A stretch of 64,000 nt of DNA. It comes from Halalkalibacillus halophilus DSM 18494 (GTDB taxonomy: Bacteria; Bacillota; Bacilli; Bacillales; Alkalibacillaceae). The notes beneath the pieces were generated by a model, which did not search any database, had not been told where the DNA came from, and saw only the letters and a list, made by a program, of their open reading frames with translations. The stretch covers positions 40,638 through 104,637 of the forward strand of contig NZ_AUHI01000010.1 in NCBI RefSeq assembly GCF_000423105.1, in the 5' to 3' direction. The translations under genes were made by a program, and so were the position numbers. Positions 16,554-25,277 of the stretch are shown in pieces; position 1 is the first letter of the stretch; each line of letters starts with the position of its first letter.

Positions 16554-17372
16554 TTGAGTAAGCAACGTGTGAAGCAAGAAATCGGTAAATGGGAACAAGA
16601 AACTGCTAGTTATACTGCGAATGACTTTGAAAGATTGTATGAAATATGGGTTCATAACCAATTTGAAAAGCTACCTAATAATTTACAAAAGCAATTTTTT
16701 GAGTCTACAGATCAGTGGTTATTATATACTTATGGTTTCTTACAGAACATGAATACTCAAATAGAAGCTCAAAATCGCATTATTCAAGTTGGAAGAACGT
16801 ATGATGAGTCGATTGAGAAAGTAGAGGACCTTCGGGTTTTATCAATTGAGAAATTAAATTACTTGGCTGACCAACAAATAGCGAAAAATCGAGTATATTC
16901 CTTTGTTCAAGGAGGGGTTACAGGTACTGGTGGATGGCTATTATTAAGTATTGATTTCCCATTAATTCTTGCATTGAACTTAAGGACAGTACAACTCATC
17001 GGAGCAAGTTATGGGTATAACATGCATAATCCGTTGGAGATGATTTTAGCATTGAAAGTATTCCATGCAGGGGTACTACCTAAGCGCATGCAGTATCAAG
17101 CATGGAATAACTTAAAACAAGAAGCGAATAATGTAAACGAGATTATGAACAATGATAGACAGTTAACAGATAAAAGTTGGCTTGAACAGCCGATTCAAAA
17201 TATTTTTAAAACATTAGTGATCGTTCTATTTCGAAAAAAGTTATTTCAAGGTGTTCCTTTGGTTAGTGTAGCGATTGGAGCAACCGTTAATTATAAGTTA
17301 GCAAAAGAAGTTAGTGAGTTTGCGAAACGCTTTTATCAGTACCGATTTCTTTTAGAACAAAAAAATCACTAA
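16554..17372 (+). CDS. EcsC family protein
   Basis: A 272-residue protein of the EcsC family, function poorly known. It has a hydrophilic helical N-terminal half and two hydrophobic stretches (about 110-140 and 215-245). I prefer TTG 16554, directly behind GGAGAGGGG, over ATG 16536, which has no ribosome-binding site and would include that motif in the coding region. It is separated from ytxK by 26 bp and probably shares its transcript. The stop codon lies inside the terminator hairpin shared with the UspA gene. Confidence 0.78.
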   Translation: MSKQRVKQEIGKWEQETASYTANDFERLYEIWVHNQFEKLPNNLQKQFFESTDQWLLYTYGFLQNMNTQIEAQNRIIQVGRTYDESIEKVEDLRVLSIEKLNYLADQQIAKNRVYSFVQGGVTGTGGWLLLSIDFPLILALNLRTVQLIGASYGYNMHNPLEMILALKVFHAGVLPKRMQYQAWNNLKQEANNVNEIMNNDRQLTDKSWLEQPIQNIFKTLVIVLFRKKLFQGVPLVSVAIGATVNYKLAKEVSEFAKRFYQYRFLLEQKNH

Positions 17373-17391
17373 GAACGTTTTCTTAGTGATT
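17364..17391. terminator. Bidirectional terminator containing the EcsC-gene stop codon
   Basis: A 12-bp perfect stem (17364-17375 with 17380-17391) with CGTT loop has A runs on the left and T runs on the right, serving both convergent genes. Confidence 0.85.
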
Positions 17392-17402
17392 TTACTTATT
17401 TG

Positions 17403-17849
17403 TTAATCTTTTTCTGGTCGAACAACTAACACATCAACTTTGGAATAGCGGGTAATGTGTTCAGAAACACTACCAATAAAGAATCTCTCTACCGTGTTCA
17501 TACCTGTTGCCCCACAAATAATTAAATCTGCATGATGTTTTGGTGCTACATCTTTTGCAATTTTGACTTTAGGTGATCCGTGTTCAAGGTCTGTGATGAC
17601 ATTCTCTACACCGGCTTTTTCTGCACGTTCTTGGTACGTTTTTAGTAATTCTAGTGCATCATTTTGAACGCGGTCTGATACACTTCTGTCATAAGCTTCA
17701 ATAGTGGAATAAACACGGGTGTCGACTACATGTGAAATAATAAGTGTTGCATGGTTACGCTTTGCAATGTCGATGGCTTTTCGAAACGCGAAATCAGATG
17801 CTTTTGATCCATCTACCGCAATTACAATATCATGATATTCAAATGCCAT
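17403..17849 (-). CDS. Universal stress protein, UspA family
   Basis: A 148-residue cytoplasmic protein with a Usp fold. IVIAVDGS at the N terminus and GATGMNTVERFFIGSVSEH (about 112-130), i.e. the G-2x-G-9x-G-S/T pattern, indicate the ATP-binding subgroup. The role is presumably in stress or energy-limitation survival. AAAGGAGGTG lies 7 nt before ATG 17849. Confidence 0.9.
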   Translation of the reverse strand: MAFEYHDIVIAVDGSKASDFAFRKAIDIAKRNHATLIISHVVDTRVYSTIEAYDRSVSDRVQNDALELLKTYQERAEKAGVENVITDLEHGSPKVKIAKDVAPKHHADLIICGATGMNTVERFFIGSVSEHITRYSKVDVLVVRPEKD

Positions 17850-17997
17850 GCGACAACACCTCCTTTATAATTACTTATATTGTATCACGCAATTCTGAAT
17901 TTTAATACTAATATTCATATAGAAAGTAATAATTTTACAAATGCAAAAAGTTACATACTTAAAGATGGATGAATCAGCGGAGTTGGAGGAAATAAAT

Positions 17998-18756
17998 ATG
18001 AGACACGTTTTAATTACCGCAGGAACCAAAGGGTTAGGGTTACAGATGACGGCATATTTTTTGAAAAATGGTTATAGTGTAACGGCGACATATAATAATG
18101 ATCGTGAGCGTGCAATGGAAGTGAAAGAGCAATTTTCTAATTATAAAGATCACTTGTATATTGCCCAATTAAATACAATGAATGTAGAAGAAATAAATCA
18201 ATTAGTAGATCATGTGTATGAACGATTTGGCCGGATCGATTGTTTGATCAACAATGCGGGACCTTTTATATTTGAACGTATAAAATTAGTCAATTATGAA
18301 GAAAGCCAGTGGGATGAAATGGTTCGTGGAAATTTAGATGCAGCCTTTCACTTCGCGAGAAAAGTTATACCAATTATGCAAAAACAACAATTTGGTAGGA
18401 TGGTCTATATTGGCTTTCAAGGAGTTAATCATAGTTCAGGTTGGATTTATCGATCAGCTTTTGCTGCTGCCAAGGTTGGCGTCGCTTCGTTGATGAAAAC
18501 CATTGCGATAGAAGAAGCGGAAAATAAAATTACAGCTAATATGGTCTCGCCAGGAAAGATCACTGGCGATATGAAGGAAAGTACTATTGAAGAAAGTCGG
18601 AAACAACAAGATAGCGAAACACCAGTTGGTAGGCCAGGCTCAGGAGAAGATATCGCAAGAACAGTGGGCTATTTATGTCATGACGATTCAGACATGATTA
18701 CAGGCAGTGTGATTGAAGTGACTGGTGGTTTGGATGTTATCCATAGACATCTTTAA
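17998..18756 (+). CDS. Short-chain dehydrogenase/reductase-like protein lacking canonical Ser and Tyr
   Basis: A 252-residue Rossmann-fold protein of the FabG-like SDR group. The dinucleotide motif reads TAGTKGLG (7-14), and NNAG is present at 85-88. The catalytic tetrad is altered: Asn112 and Lys159 remain, but the Tyr of YxxxK is Phe155 (SAFAAAK) and the Ser position is Gly139/Phe140 (VYIGFQG). Classical oxidoreductase activity is therefore doubtful, and the protein may be a non-catalytic or diverged paralogue. The start at 17998 is set by GGAGG 8 nt upstream; an earlier ATG at 17941 lacks a site. It precedes ald but has a separate intergenic region. Confidence 0.85.
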   Translation: MRHVLITAGTKGLGLQMTAYFLKNGYSVTATYNNDRERAMEVKEQFSNYKDHLYIAQLNTMNVEEINQLVDHVYERFGRIDCLINNAGPFIFERIKLVNYEESQWDEMVRGNLDAAFHFARKVIPIMQKQQFGRMVYIGFQGVNHSSGWIYRSAFAAAKVGVASLMKTIAIEEAENKITANMVSPGKITGDMKESTIEESRKQQDSETPVGRPGSGEDIARTVGYLCHDDSDMITGSVIEVTGGLDVIHRHL

Positions 18757-18812
18757 TAATTAAGCAAACTTTTAAGTAATAAGTATTCCTTAATTTGGAC
18801 TAGCATGATATA

Positions 18813-18827
18813 TTTAAAGCGGTTACA
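18813..18827 (+). promoter_or_regulatory. Candidate CcpA cre site upstream of ald
   Basis: The 15-mer TTTAAAGCGGTTACA fits the degenerate cre pattern WTGNAANCGNWNNCW except at one position (T instead of G). It lies about 40 bp before ATG 18868. Single-site matches of this pattern arise by chance, so confidence is low. Confidence 0.3.
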
Positions 18828-18867
18828 TATTTACTAGTATTTATTAATATGAAGGAGGTAGTTTCTC

Positions 18868-19980
18868 ATGAAAATTGGGATTCCTAGAGAGATAAAAAAC
18901 AATGAAAATCGAGTAGCCTTAACCCCAGCTGGAGTAGTGGCTTTTAAAGAATCTGGTCATGAGGTGTTTGTAGAAACCAATGCAGGAGATGGTTCTGGAT
19001 TTACAGATGCGCAGTACAAAGAAGCTGGAGCAACTATTTTAGATTCTGCAAATGACATATGGAGTAAAGAAATGGTAATGAAGGTCAAAGAACCATTACC
19101 AGAGGAATATGGTTACTTTTATGAAGGATTAATTCTGTTTACTTATTTACATTTAGCTGCAGAGCCGGAGTTAACAAAAGCATTGATTGACAACAAAGTA
19201 GTTGCAATCGCTTATGAAACTGTAGAAGCTAATAACGGGTCTTTACCGTTGTTAACTCCAATGAGTGAAGTGGCTGGAAGAATGGCATCACAAATCGGGG
19301 CACAATTCTTAGAAAAATCTCGCGGCGGGAGTGGGATTTTACTAGGTGGTATTCCAGGAGTTCCACGCGGAAAAGTTACTGTAATTGGAGGCGGCGTAGT
19401 AGGTACGAATGCTGCTAAAATAGCAATTGGCCTTGGTGCTGATGTATCTATCATTGATTTAAGTCCGGATCGTTTAAGAGAATTGGATGATGTATTTGGA
19501 AAACAGATTAATACGGTAATGTCTAATCCATTAAACATCGAAGAAAAAGTTCGTGAATCTGATTTATTAATTGGTGCCGTGCTTATTCCTGGAGCAAAAG
19601 CACCTAAATTAGTTTCAGAAGAAATGATTAAACAAATGAAAACAGGTTCTGTTATTGTCGATGTGGCAATTGACCAAGGTGGGATTGTGGAGACGGTTGA
19701 TCGTATTACTACCCATGATGCACCTACGTATGAAAAACATGGTGTTGTACATTATGCGGTTGCTAACATGCCTGGAGCAGTTCCTCGAACGTCAACGATT
19801 GGTCTGACAAACGTGACTGTGCCTTATGCATTACAGCTTGCTAACAAAGGGTACAAGTGTGCAATGAATGACAACGCTATCCTTCGTAAAGGCTTAAACA
19901 CACTGGATGGTTATGTGACCTATAGAGCAGTTGCTGATGCACATAAATTAGAATATAAAGAAATAGATGATTTACTATAG
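18868..19980 (+). CDS. ald: Alanine dehydrogenase
   Basis: A 370-residue NAD-dependent enzyme converting L-alanine to pyruvate and ammonium, used in alanine catabolism and sporulation. Substrate-binding and catalytic residues are at Lys74 (MVMKVKEP) and His95 ([11 protein letters not shown]), and the NAD-binding motif [15 protein letters not shown] lies near 170-185. Length matches the family. GGAGG precedes ATG 18868. It is monocistronic and ends in a bidirectional terminator. Confidence 0.96.
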   Translation: MKIGIPREIKNNENRVALTPAGVVAFKESGHEVFVETNAGDGSGFTDAQYKEAGATILDSANDIWSKEMVMKVKEPLPEEYGYFYEGLILFTYLHLAAEPELTKALIDNKVVAIAYETVEANNGSLPLLTPMSEVAGRMASQIGAQFLEKSRGGSGILLGGIPGVPRGKVTVIGGGVVGTNAAKIAIGLGADVSIIDLSPDRLRELDDVFGKQINTVMSNPLNIEEKVRESDLLIGAVLIPGAKAPKLVSEEMIKQMKTGSVIVDVAIDQGGIVETVDRITTHDAPTYEKHGVVHYAVANMPGAVPRTSTIGLTNVTVPYALQLANKGYKCAMNDNAILRKGLNTLDGYVTYRAVADAHKLEYKEIDDLL

Positions 19981-20003
19981 AGCAATTTGAAAGATCAAAA
20001 AAT

Positions 20004-20050
20004 CTCCGAGCCAAATCTACCTTATGTAAGGGGATCAAGCTCGGAGTTTT
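20004..20050. terminator. Bidirectional terminator between ald and the Xaa-Pro peptidase gene
   Basis: CTCCGAGC (20004-20011) pairs with GCTCGGAG (20039-20046), with a nested CCTTA/TAAGG hairpin in the loop, followed by TTTTTTAT; an A run flanks the left arm. Confidence 0.8.
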
Positions 20051-21145
20051 TTATATTATTTGTAGTTCTTTAGGATATTTTGTTAGCGGTATTGCCCCGT
20101 CTTCTGTCATTAATACGTCATCTTCAATCCTAACTCCACCAACTCCTGGCATATAAATTCCTGGTTCAATCGTAAATGTCATACCTGCTTTTAATTGATC
20201 TGTATTATTAGCAGCCATTGATGGGAACTCATGCACATTAATTCCTAAGCCGTGACCGATTCGATGAGTAAAATATTCTCCATATCCAGCGTCTGTAATG
20301 ATATCTCTAGCTGTCCGGTCAATGTCGCCCAAAGGCATGCCGATTTCACATTGCTTTAGTGCGGTATTTTCCGCCTCTAAAACAGTTTCATATACTTCTT
20401 TTTGGTGAGTGGATACCTCTCCAACGGCTACAGTACGTGTGATATCCGAACAGTATCCTTTATGAACTACTCCTAAATCCATTAAAACAAAATCGCCGTG
20501 TTTAATTTCAGTTAAACTAGGATTCCCATGAGGAGAGGCTGTTTTTTCTCCAGTTAAAACCAAAGTAGAGAATGACATATTTCTGATCCCTTTTTGCTTT
20601 AAAGCATATTCAACTTCCGCAATGATCTCTAACTCTGTTTTTCCAGGGGAAATATGTTTTACAGCAGTTTCAATTCCAAAATCAGCAAAAGCAGCCGCTT
20701 CTTTTAATATTTCAATCTCTACTTTAGATTTAATGACTCTTAGTTGGTTTAAATGATTTTCTCCATTAACTAAATTTACATTCGGAAGAATTTCCTTTAA
20801 TTTAGCTGATCTAGCTACATTTAAGGATGTTTCCTCTATGGCAATGGAAGTTGGTAAGAGATTCTTACCTGTTAACCATTGATTTAGTTTTTCAAAAGGA
20901 TCTTCATCATCGAAGTATGCAATGATGTCCTGATCCCACCCAGCATTTTTGGCATCTTCTTTTTCTAGAGCAGGAACAATTAATGCAGCATTCCCATTTG
21001 TATCGACATAGAGAGCGATTAATCGTTCATGCGCTTCAGCGTACAGATTAGTAAAATAAAACACATTCTCCTTGGAATTAATAAAATACCCATTTAGTTC
21101 ATTTTCGTGTAAGACTTCCATTAAGCGATTTAAACGATTATTCAT
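20051..21145 (-). CDS. pepQ: Xaa-Pro dipeptidase/aminopeptidase, M24 family
   Basis: A 364-residue cytoplasmic metallopeptidase that cleaves Xaa-Pro bonds. It has an N-terminal creatinase-like domain (about 1-125) and a pita-bread catalytic domain with the metal ligands in DLGVVHKGYCSDITRT (two Asp), HRIGHGLGINVHE (His), TIEPGIY (Glu) and VRIEDDV (Glu). I chose ATG 21145 because AGGAGG lies 6 nt before it; the upstream start at 21217 has none. Several paralogues of this family exist in Bacillus, so the symbol is provisional. Confidence 0.9.
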   Translation of the reverse strand: MNNRLNRLMEVLHENELNGYFINSKENVFYFTNLYAEAHERLIALYVDTNGNAALIVPALEKEDAKNAGWDQDIIAYFDDEDPFEKLNQWLTGKNLLPTSIAIEETSLNVARSAKLKEILPNVNLVNGENHLNQLRVIKSKVEIEILKEAAAFADFGIETAVKHISPGKTELEIIAEVEYALKQKGIRNMSFSTLVLTGEKTASPHGNPSLTEIKHGDFVLMDLGVVHKGYCSDITRTVAVGEVSTHQKEVYETVLEAENTALKQCEIGMPLGDIDRTARDIITDAGYGEYFTHRIGHGLGINVHEFPSMAANNTDQLKAGMTFTIEPGIYMPGVGGVRIEDDVLMTEDGAIPLTKYPKELQII

Positions 21146-21273
21146 TATGTTCCTCCTAAAATTTTTATCTTTATGTGTTATTTTAACGGAACGAGGGAAA
21201 GAAAGAAATGAAAGCATATTGAATAATTGAAATTCAAAAGAAAAAGTTCGTACAATTCCAAGGAGGTATATTC

Positions 21274-21954
21274 ATGAAAGTAAGTTATCATGGACATTCA
21301 GTAGTCAAAGTTCAAAATGAAGGGAAAACGATTTTAATCGACCCATTTATCTCTGGTAATGAATTATGTGATTTGAAGGTGGAAGACCAAAAGCCAGATG
21401 TCATCCTTCTCACACATGGACACAATGACCATGTGGGTGACACCGTTCAAATCGCTAAAGCAAATGATGCCTTAGTAGTTGCTCCATTTGAATTAGCAAA
21501 TTACATGGGATCAAAAGGGTTAAATGCTCATCCGATGCACATCGGCGGCAAGCACGAATTTGATTTCGGAACAGTGAAATTCACACAAGCATTCCATGGT
21601 TCCAGTTTTGAAGAAGAAGATGGAACAATTGTTTATACAGGTATGCCTGCAGGAATATTACTAACTATAGCAGGAAAAACGATTTATCACGTTGGCGATA
21701 CCGGTCTATTTTCTGACTTGAAATTGATTGGTGATTTAAACGATATTGATTTAGCGTTCGTCCCAATTGGGGATAATTTTACGATGGGCCCTGAAGATGC
21801 TAAGTTGGCAGTCGATTGGATTCAGGCAAAACAAGTCGTTCCAGTCCATTATGATACCTTCCCAGTCATTAAACAGGATCCAGAAAAGTTCGTTAACAGC
21901 TTATCTTCTAGCGTAGGGAAAGTGATGAGTCCAGGTGACGAATTAAACTTATAA
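21274..21954 (+). CDS. ytkL: UPF0173 metal-dependent hydrolase YtkL
   Basis: A 226-residue metallo-beta-lactamase-fold hydrolase of the UPF0173 family. The metal-binding motif is [10 protein letters not shown] (His48, His50, Asp52, His53), with further ligands in AFHG (about 109-112), HVGDTG (about 140-145) and VPVHYDTF near 195. The physiological substrate is unknown. AAGGAGG precedes ATG 21274. It is divergent from the Xaa-Pro peptidase gene and ends in its own terminator. Confidence 0.92.
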   Translation: MKVSYHGHSVVKVQNEGKTILIDPFISGNELCDLKVEDQKPDVILLTHGHNDHVGDTVQIAKANDALVVAPFELANYMGSKGLNAHPMHIGGKHEFDFGTVKFTQAFHGSSFEEEDGTIVYTGMPAGILLTIAGKTIYHVGDTGLFSDLKLIGDLNDIDLAFVPIGDNFTMGPEDAKLAVDWIQAKQVVPVHYDTFPVIKQDPEKFVNSLSSSVGKVMSPGDELNL

Positions 21955-21968
21955 TAATCATGTCACAC

Positions 21969-21998
21969 AGAAAGCCGCCACTTTATGGCGGTTTTCTA
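21969..21998 (+). terminator. Intrinsic terminator of ytkL
   Basis: A 12-bp stem with one G-T pair (21969-21980 with 21986-21997) has its T-rich strand at the 3' side. Confidence 0.75.
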
Positions 21999-22041
21999 AT
22001 TTTCACGGTATAATGGAAATCGAATGGATGTGAGACGGGAT

Positions 22042-23346
22042 ATGGCTACAAAGCATGAACAAATTTTAAATTATATCGAAAACCTTCCTATTGGGACGAA
22101 GATTTCTGTGCGTGCGATTGCAAAAGAACTAATAGTAAGTGATGGGACTGCATATCGTGCTATTAAAGAAGCAGAGAATGCTGGTTTTGTTAGCACCATA
22201 GAACGTGTTGGTACAATCCGTATTGAGCAAAAGAAAAGAGATAATATTGAAAAATTAACCTTTGCAGAAATTGTGAATATTGTAGACGGGCAAGTATTGG
22301 GTGGAAGAGCAGGTTTACATAAAACCCTAAACAAGTTTGTAATAGGTGCGATGAAATTAGAAGCAATGATGCGATATACGGAAAAGAGCTCTTTACTAAT
22401 CGTAGGTAATCGTGTGAAAGCCCAAGAGCAAGCATTAGAAGCTGGCGCAGCAATATTAATCACGGGAGGATTTGACACAACAGACCACGTGAAAGAATTA
22501 GCAAATAGCTATGAACTTCCGGTTATTTCTTGTTCCTATGATACATTTACTGTAGCTGCAATGATCAATCGTGCTATATATGATCAATTGATAAAGAAAG
22601 AGATCGTCAATGTGGATGACATCTATACACCGATCGAAGAGACGACAGTGTTAAAAGATAAAGATTTAGTGGAAAAATGGCATCAACTAAATCAGGAAAC
22701 AAACCACAGTAGATATCCAGTAGTAAACATGCAAAATAAAATCATTGGTATTATTACATCAAAAGATATTATTGGTAAGAGTATGTCTACACGAATTGAA
22801 AAGGTGATGGCTTCCGACCCTATTGTAGTAAAACCAACTACTTCTCTTGCTAATGCTGCTCATACAATGGTTTGGCAAGGAATTGAATTTATGCCGGTCG
22901 TAGATGAACACTATACGATTAAAGGGGTCATTACTAGGCAGGATGTTATTAAAGGTCTACAAAGTAGTCAGAGGCAACCACAAATTGGGGAAACGTTAGA
23001 TGATTTAATCCAAAAACAATTATTCTTTGATGAAAAGAAACAATCATTTACTACAGAAGTATCTCCACAAATGACCAATCAACTTGGGGCGTTGTCATAC
23101 GGTGTATTTGCTTCCTTCGTTACAGAGGTTGTTAATCAGACGCTGCAAAAAGAAAATACAGGTGACATGGTAATCGAAAATATTTCGATTTTCTTCATGC
23201 GACCTGTACAGATTGGTAGTAAACTAAATATTATCCCTGAAGTATTAGAGATGGGAAGGAAATTCGCAAAGCTTGACGTACAAGTGTATTCAGATGAAGA
23301 ACTTGTAGGAAAAGCAATGGTCATGACCCAATTTATAAATCGTTAA
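22042..23346 (+). CDS. ytoI: YtoI: winged helix, DRTGG, CBS pair and hotdog-domain protein
   Basis: A 434-residue multidomain regulatory-type protein. Order: winged helix (about 1-65, KISVRAIAKELIVSDGTAYRAIKEAE), DRTGG domain (about 75-180), two CBS motifs (about 195-305), and a C-terminal hotdog/thioesterase-like domain (about 330-434). CBS pairs usually bind adenine nucleotides. The ligand and targets are unknown. I take ATG 22042 because family members begin MATKHEQI; ATG 22024 is an alternative. Its stop overlaps that of convergent ytpI. Confidence 0.88.
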   Translation: MATKHEQILNYIENLPIGTKISVRAIAKELIVSDGTAYRAIKEAENAGFVSTIERVGTIRIEQKKRDNIEKLTFAEIVNIVDGQVLGGRAGLHKTLNKFVIGAMKLEAMMRYTEKSSLLIVGNRVKAQEQALEAGAAILITGGFDTTDHVKELANSYELPVISCSYDTFTVAAMINRAIYDQLIKKEIVNVDDIYTPIEETTVLKDKDLVEKWHQLNQETNHSRYPVVNMQNKIIGIITSKDIIGKSMSTRIEKVMASDPIVVKPTTSLANAAHTMVWQGIEFMPVVDEHYTIKGVITRQDVIKGLQSSQRQPQIGETLDDLIQKQLFFDEKKQSFTTEVSPQMTNQLGALSYGVFASFVTEVVNQTLQKENTGDMVIENISIFFMRPVQIGSKLNIIPEVLEMGRKFAKLDVQVYSDEELVGKAMVMTQFINR

Positions 23347-23639
23347 TCGGATTGATCCGCCTTTAATATTTCATCTTTATAATGCTTAAAGACCTTATAC
23401 CCATAAACCATTTGAGCAACCCCAAATGCTAAGAAAATGATGCAAATAAATAGCACGAGTTGGGTTTGATAGAAGAGATATTGATTAACTCCAAAAGTTC
23501 CTATAAAAATTCCTAATGCTATACGAGCTTTTCCGTTAGTATAATGCATATAAAGAGGATCACGATAATTGAAGATCCTTACTTTGAAATAAATATATAA
23601 TATGAATGCTACTACTATAATTGATATTAATACTGGCAC
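23343..23639 (-). CDS. ytpI: YtpI family small membrane protein
   Basis: A 98-residue protein with three hydrophobic segments (about 1-18, 38-58, 62-82), matching the YtpI family of unknown function. Start is GTG 23639, with AAAGGAG 8 nt upstream. It is convergent with ytoI, the two stop codons overlapping, and next to nrnA, the same neighbourhood as in B. subtilis. Confidence 0.85.
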   Translation of the reverse strand: MPVLISIIVVAFILYIYFKVRIFNYRDPLYMHYTNGKARIALGIFIGTFGVNQYLFYQTQLVLFICIIFLAFGVAQMVYGYKVFKHYKDEILKADQSD

Positions 23640-23742
23640 AGTGGCAACTCCTTTGACTATGGTAAGTTTTTCTTTACGTGTCTATTGTAAAGCGTTACAG
23701 TCAAAAATACTAGTGTACAATTTGTGAGAAAGGATTGTAATT

Positions 23743-24708
23743 ATGAAAAAAGAAATTATCGAAGCTATTCAAGAATTTGAGACAATTATCCTTCACCGAC
23801 ATGTTCGACCAGACCCTGATGCTTATGGTTCGCAAGTAGGGTTGGCTGAAATACTTAAAGAGACATATCCTCAAAAACAGGTGTATTTAGCAGGACTAGA
23901 AGAAGAATCTTTGCATTATTTGGCTAGATTGGATGAAGTTCCAGATGAGGCTTATGAGAATGCATTAGTAATTGTTTGTGACACCGCTAATGAAGAACGT
24001 GTATGTGATCAACGTTATAAAGATGGCAAGAAGCTAATTAAAATTGATCACCACCCGAATCACGAATCATATGGGGATATAAATTGGGTAGATACGGAAG
24101 CGTCTTCTACCTCCGAGATGATTTTTGAGTTATATCAAGCTGGGAGAATTTCTGGGTTTAAATTAAATCAATCAGCGGCTCGCCTCTTATACGCAGGAAT
24201 TGTTGGAGATACAGGTAGGTTTTTATTCCCAAGTACGACAGAGCGTACGTTTGAAGCGGCTCAAGAGTTAGTAAAATACGGCTTTGACCGGAAACAACTA
24301 TATGAAAGCATGTATCAAGTACCTTTATCTGTCGCAAAATTTAAAGGGGAACTACTTCAGAGCATGGAACCAAGCGAGAGTGGTGCTGCTTCGTTTAAGT
24401 TAACGAAGGAAGTGTTAGAACGTTATCACGTTTCTCCCGAAGAAACACATAGCTTTGTTGGAATCGGAGGAGATATTCAAGGGGTTTTAGCTTGGGTATT
24501 CTTCGTTGAAGATGAGGAAGTGATCCGAGTAAGGCTACGTTCTAAAGGCCCTGTTATTAACGGTGTTGCAGCTCAGTTCAATGGTGGTGGACACCCAATG
24601 GCCTCTGGAGCAAAAGTTTCTTCGTGGGAAGAAGCGGATGAGTTAGTTCAAGTTTTAGAGGCAACATGCCAAGAATATAAACAAGAAAAAAGACTGGAAC
24701 AAAAATAA
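23743..24708 (+). CDS. nrnA: Oligoribonuclease/pAp phosphatase NrnA
   Basis: A 321-residue DHH/DHHA1 phosphoesterase that degrades nanoRNA 3'-5' and dephosphorylates 3'-phosphoadenosine 5'-phosphate. Metal-ligand motifs are VRPDPDAYGSQ (about 21-31), VCDTAN (about 79-84), the DHHPNHESYGD motif (about 103-113) and GDTGRF (about 157-162). DHHA1 contributes GGGHPMASGA (about 281-290). AAAGGA precedes ATG 23743. Its last codons (LEQK-stop) coincide with the end of a dispersed intergenic repeat. Confidence 0.93.
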   Translation: MKKEIIEAIQEFETIILHRHVRPDPDAYGSQVGLAEILKETYPQKQVYLAGLEEESLHYLARLDEVPDEAYENALVIVCDTANEERVCDQRYKDGKKLIKIDHHPNHESYGDINWVDTEASSTSEMIFELYQAGRISGFKLNQSAARLLYAGIVGDTGRFLFPSTTERTFEAAQELVKYGFDRKQLYESMYQVPLSVAKFKGELLQSMEPSESGAASFKLTKEVLERYHVSPEETHSFVGIGGDIQGVLAWVFFVEDEEVIRVRLRSKGPVINGVAAQFNGGGHPMASGAKVSSWEEADELVQVLEATCQEYKQEKRLEQK

Positions 24709-24929
24709 GTGTCTATATTCATAATTAATCCGAACAATGAAATGTGGTGCGACTAACTCGCTCCTGAAATAGACTGCGCTTTCCGCGGGGAGCTGCTGAG
24801 CCTCCTCATGCTACGCATTCCGGGGTCTCACCTGAGCTCTATTTCCCGCAGGAGTCTCCGTCTATTTCATCCGCTTTTCATAAGCTTTGTTTGGATTTCC
24901 ATATAAACACTTTATATTGTTCCAGCCTC
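24691..24929 (-). repeat. Dispersed intergenic repeat, copy A
   Basis: This roughly 240-bp gene-free stretch after nrnA is homologous, in inverse orientation, to the split copy at 52946-53124 plus 54557-54674. Shared blocks include the outer ends GGCTGGAACAA/TTGTTCCAGCC, AAGCTTATGAAAAGCGGATG, AAATAGACGGAGACTCCTG and CGCGGAAAGCGCAGTCTATT when read on the minus strand. The ends are inverted repeats, and the interior is rich in imperfect palindromes. I recognise this type of sequence as a common Bacillaceae intergenic repeat. It probably also ends the nrnA transcript. Confidence 0.8.
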
Positions 24930-24971
24930 TTTATATACTGCAAGTGGAATTTAAAAGTAGATCAATTTTTT

Positions 24972-25157
24972 TTAATTGTTGTTCGGAATGAACCAAGAAC
25001 CGAGATCCGTGTGATCTTCAAAAATATCTAGATTTAAATGTTGAATTCTTCTTTTCACTAAACGGATGAGCTCTTCTGTTTCTGCATAAGCAGAATAACC
25101 ATTCTTTAATCGATCTACTTTTTCATTTGCTAACTGTTGCTTATGGACGACAAACAT
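24972..25157 (-). CDS. Small protein of unknown function
   Basis: A 61-residue charged protein (MFVVHKQQLANEKVDRLKNG...) with no membrane segment and a helical central part (ETEELIRLVKRRIQHLN). I do not recognise a family. I use ATG 25157 with GAGGTG 6 nt upstream rather than GTG 25166, which is inside that motif. It is downstream of ytrH-ytrI on the same strand. Upstream hexamers TATACTA and AATACTA resemble forespore -10 boxes, so a sporulation link is possible but unproven. Confidence 0.55.
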   Translation of the reverse strand: MFVVHKQQLANEKVDRLKNGYSAYAETEELIRLVKRRIQHLNLDIFEDHTDLGSWFIPNNN

Positions 25158-25277
25158 ACTCCTCACCTCTTACAATAATTTTATCTAGTATTAGTATATC
25201 CTATTCATACAAAAATATTGCTGAAACTTGTAACGTTCATAAAATGATCATTATTTTTTGAATAGAATGTTACAAAA

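Noticed and set aside
21986..22014. TATAAT at 22009 as a promoter giving a leaderless ytoI transcript
   Set aside because: The -35 position reads TGGCGG and lies in the ytkL terminator, so the match is too weak.
24709..24971. Possible CRISPR or small RNA in the gap after nrnA
   Set aside because: There are no evenly spaced repeats; the content is explained by the dispersed intergenic repeat that recurs at 52946.
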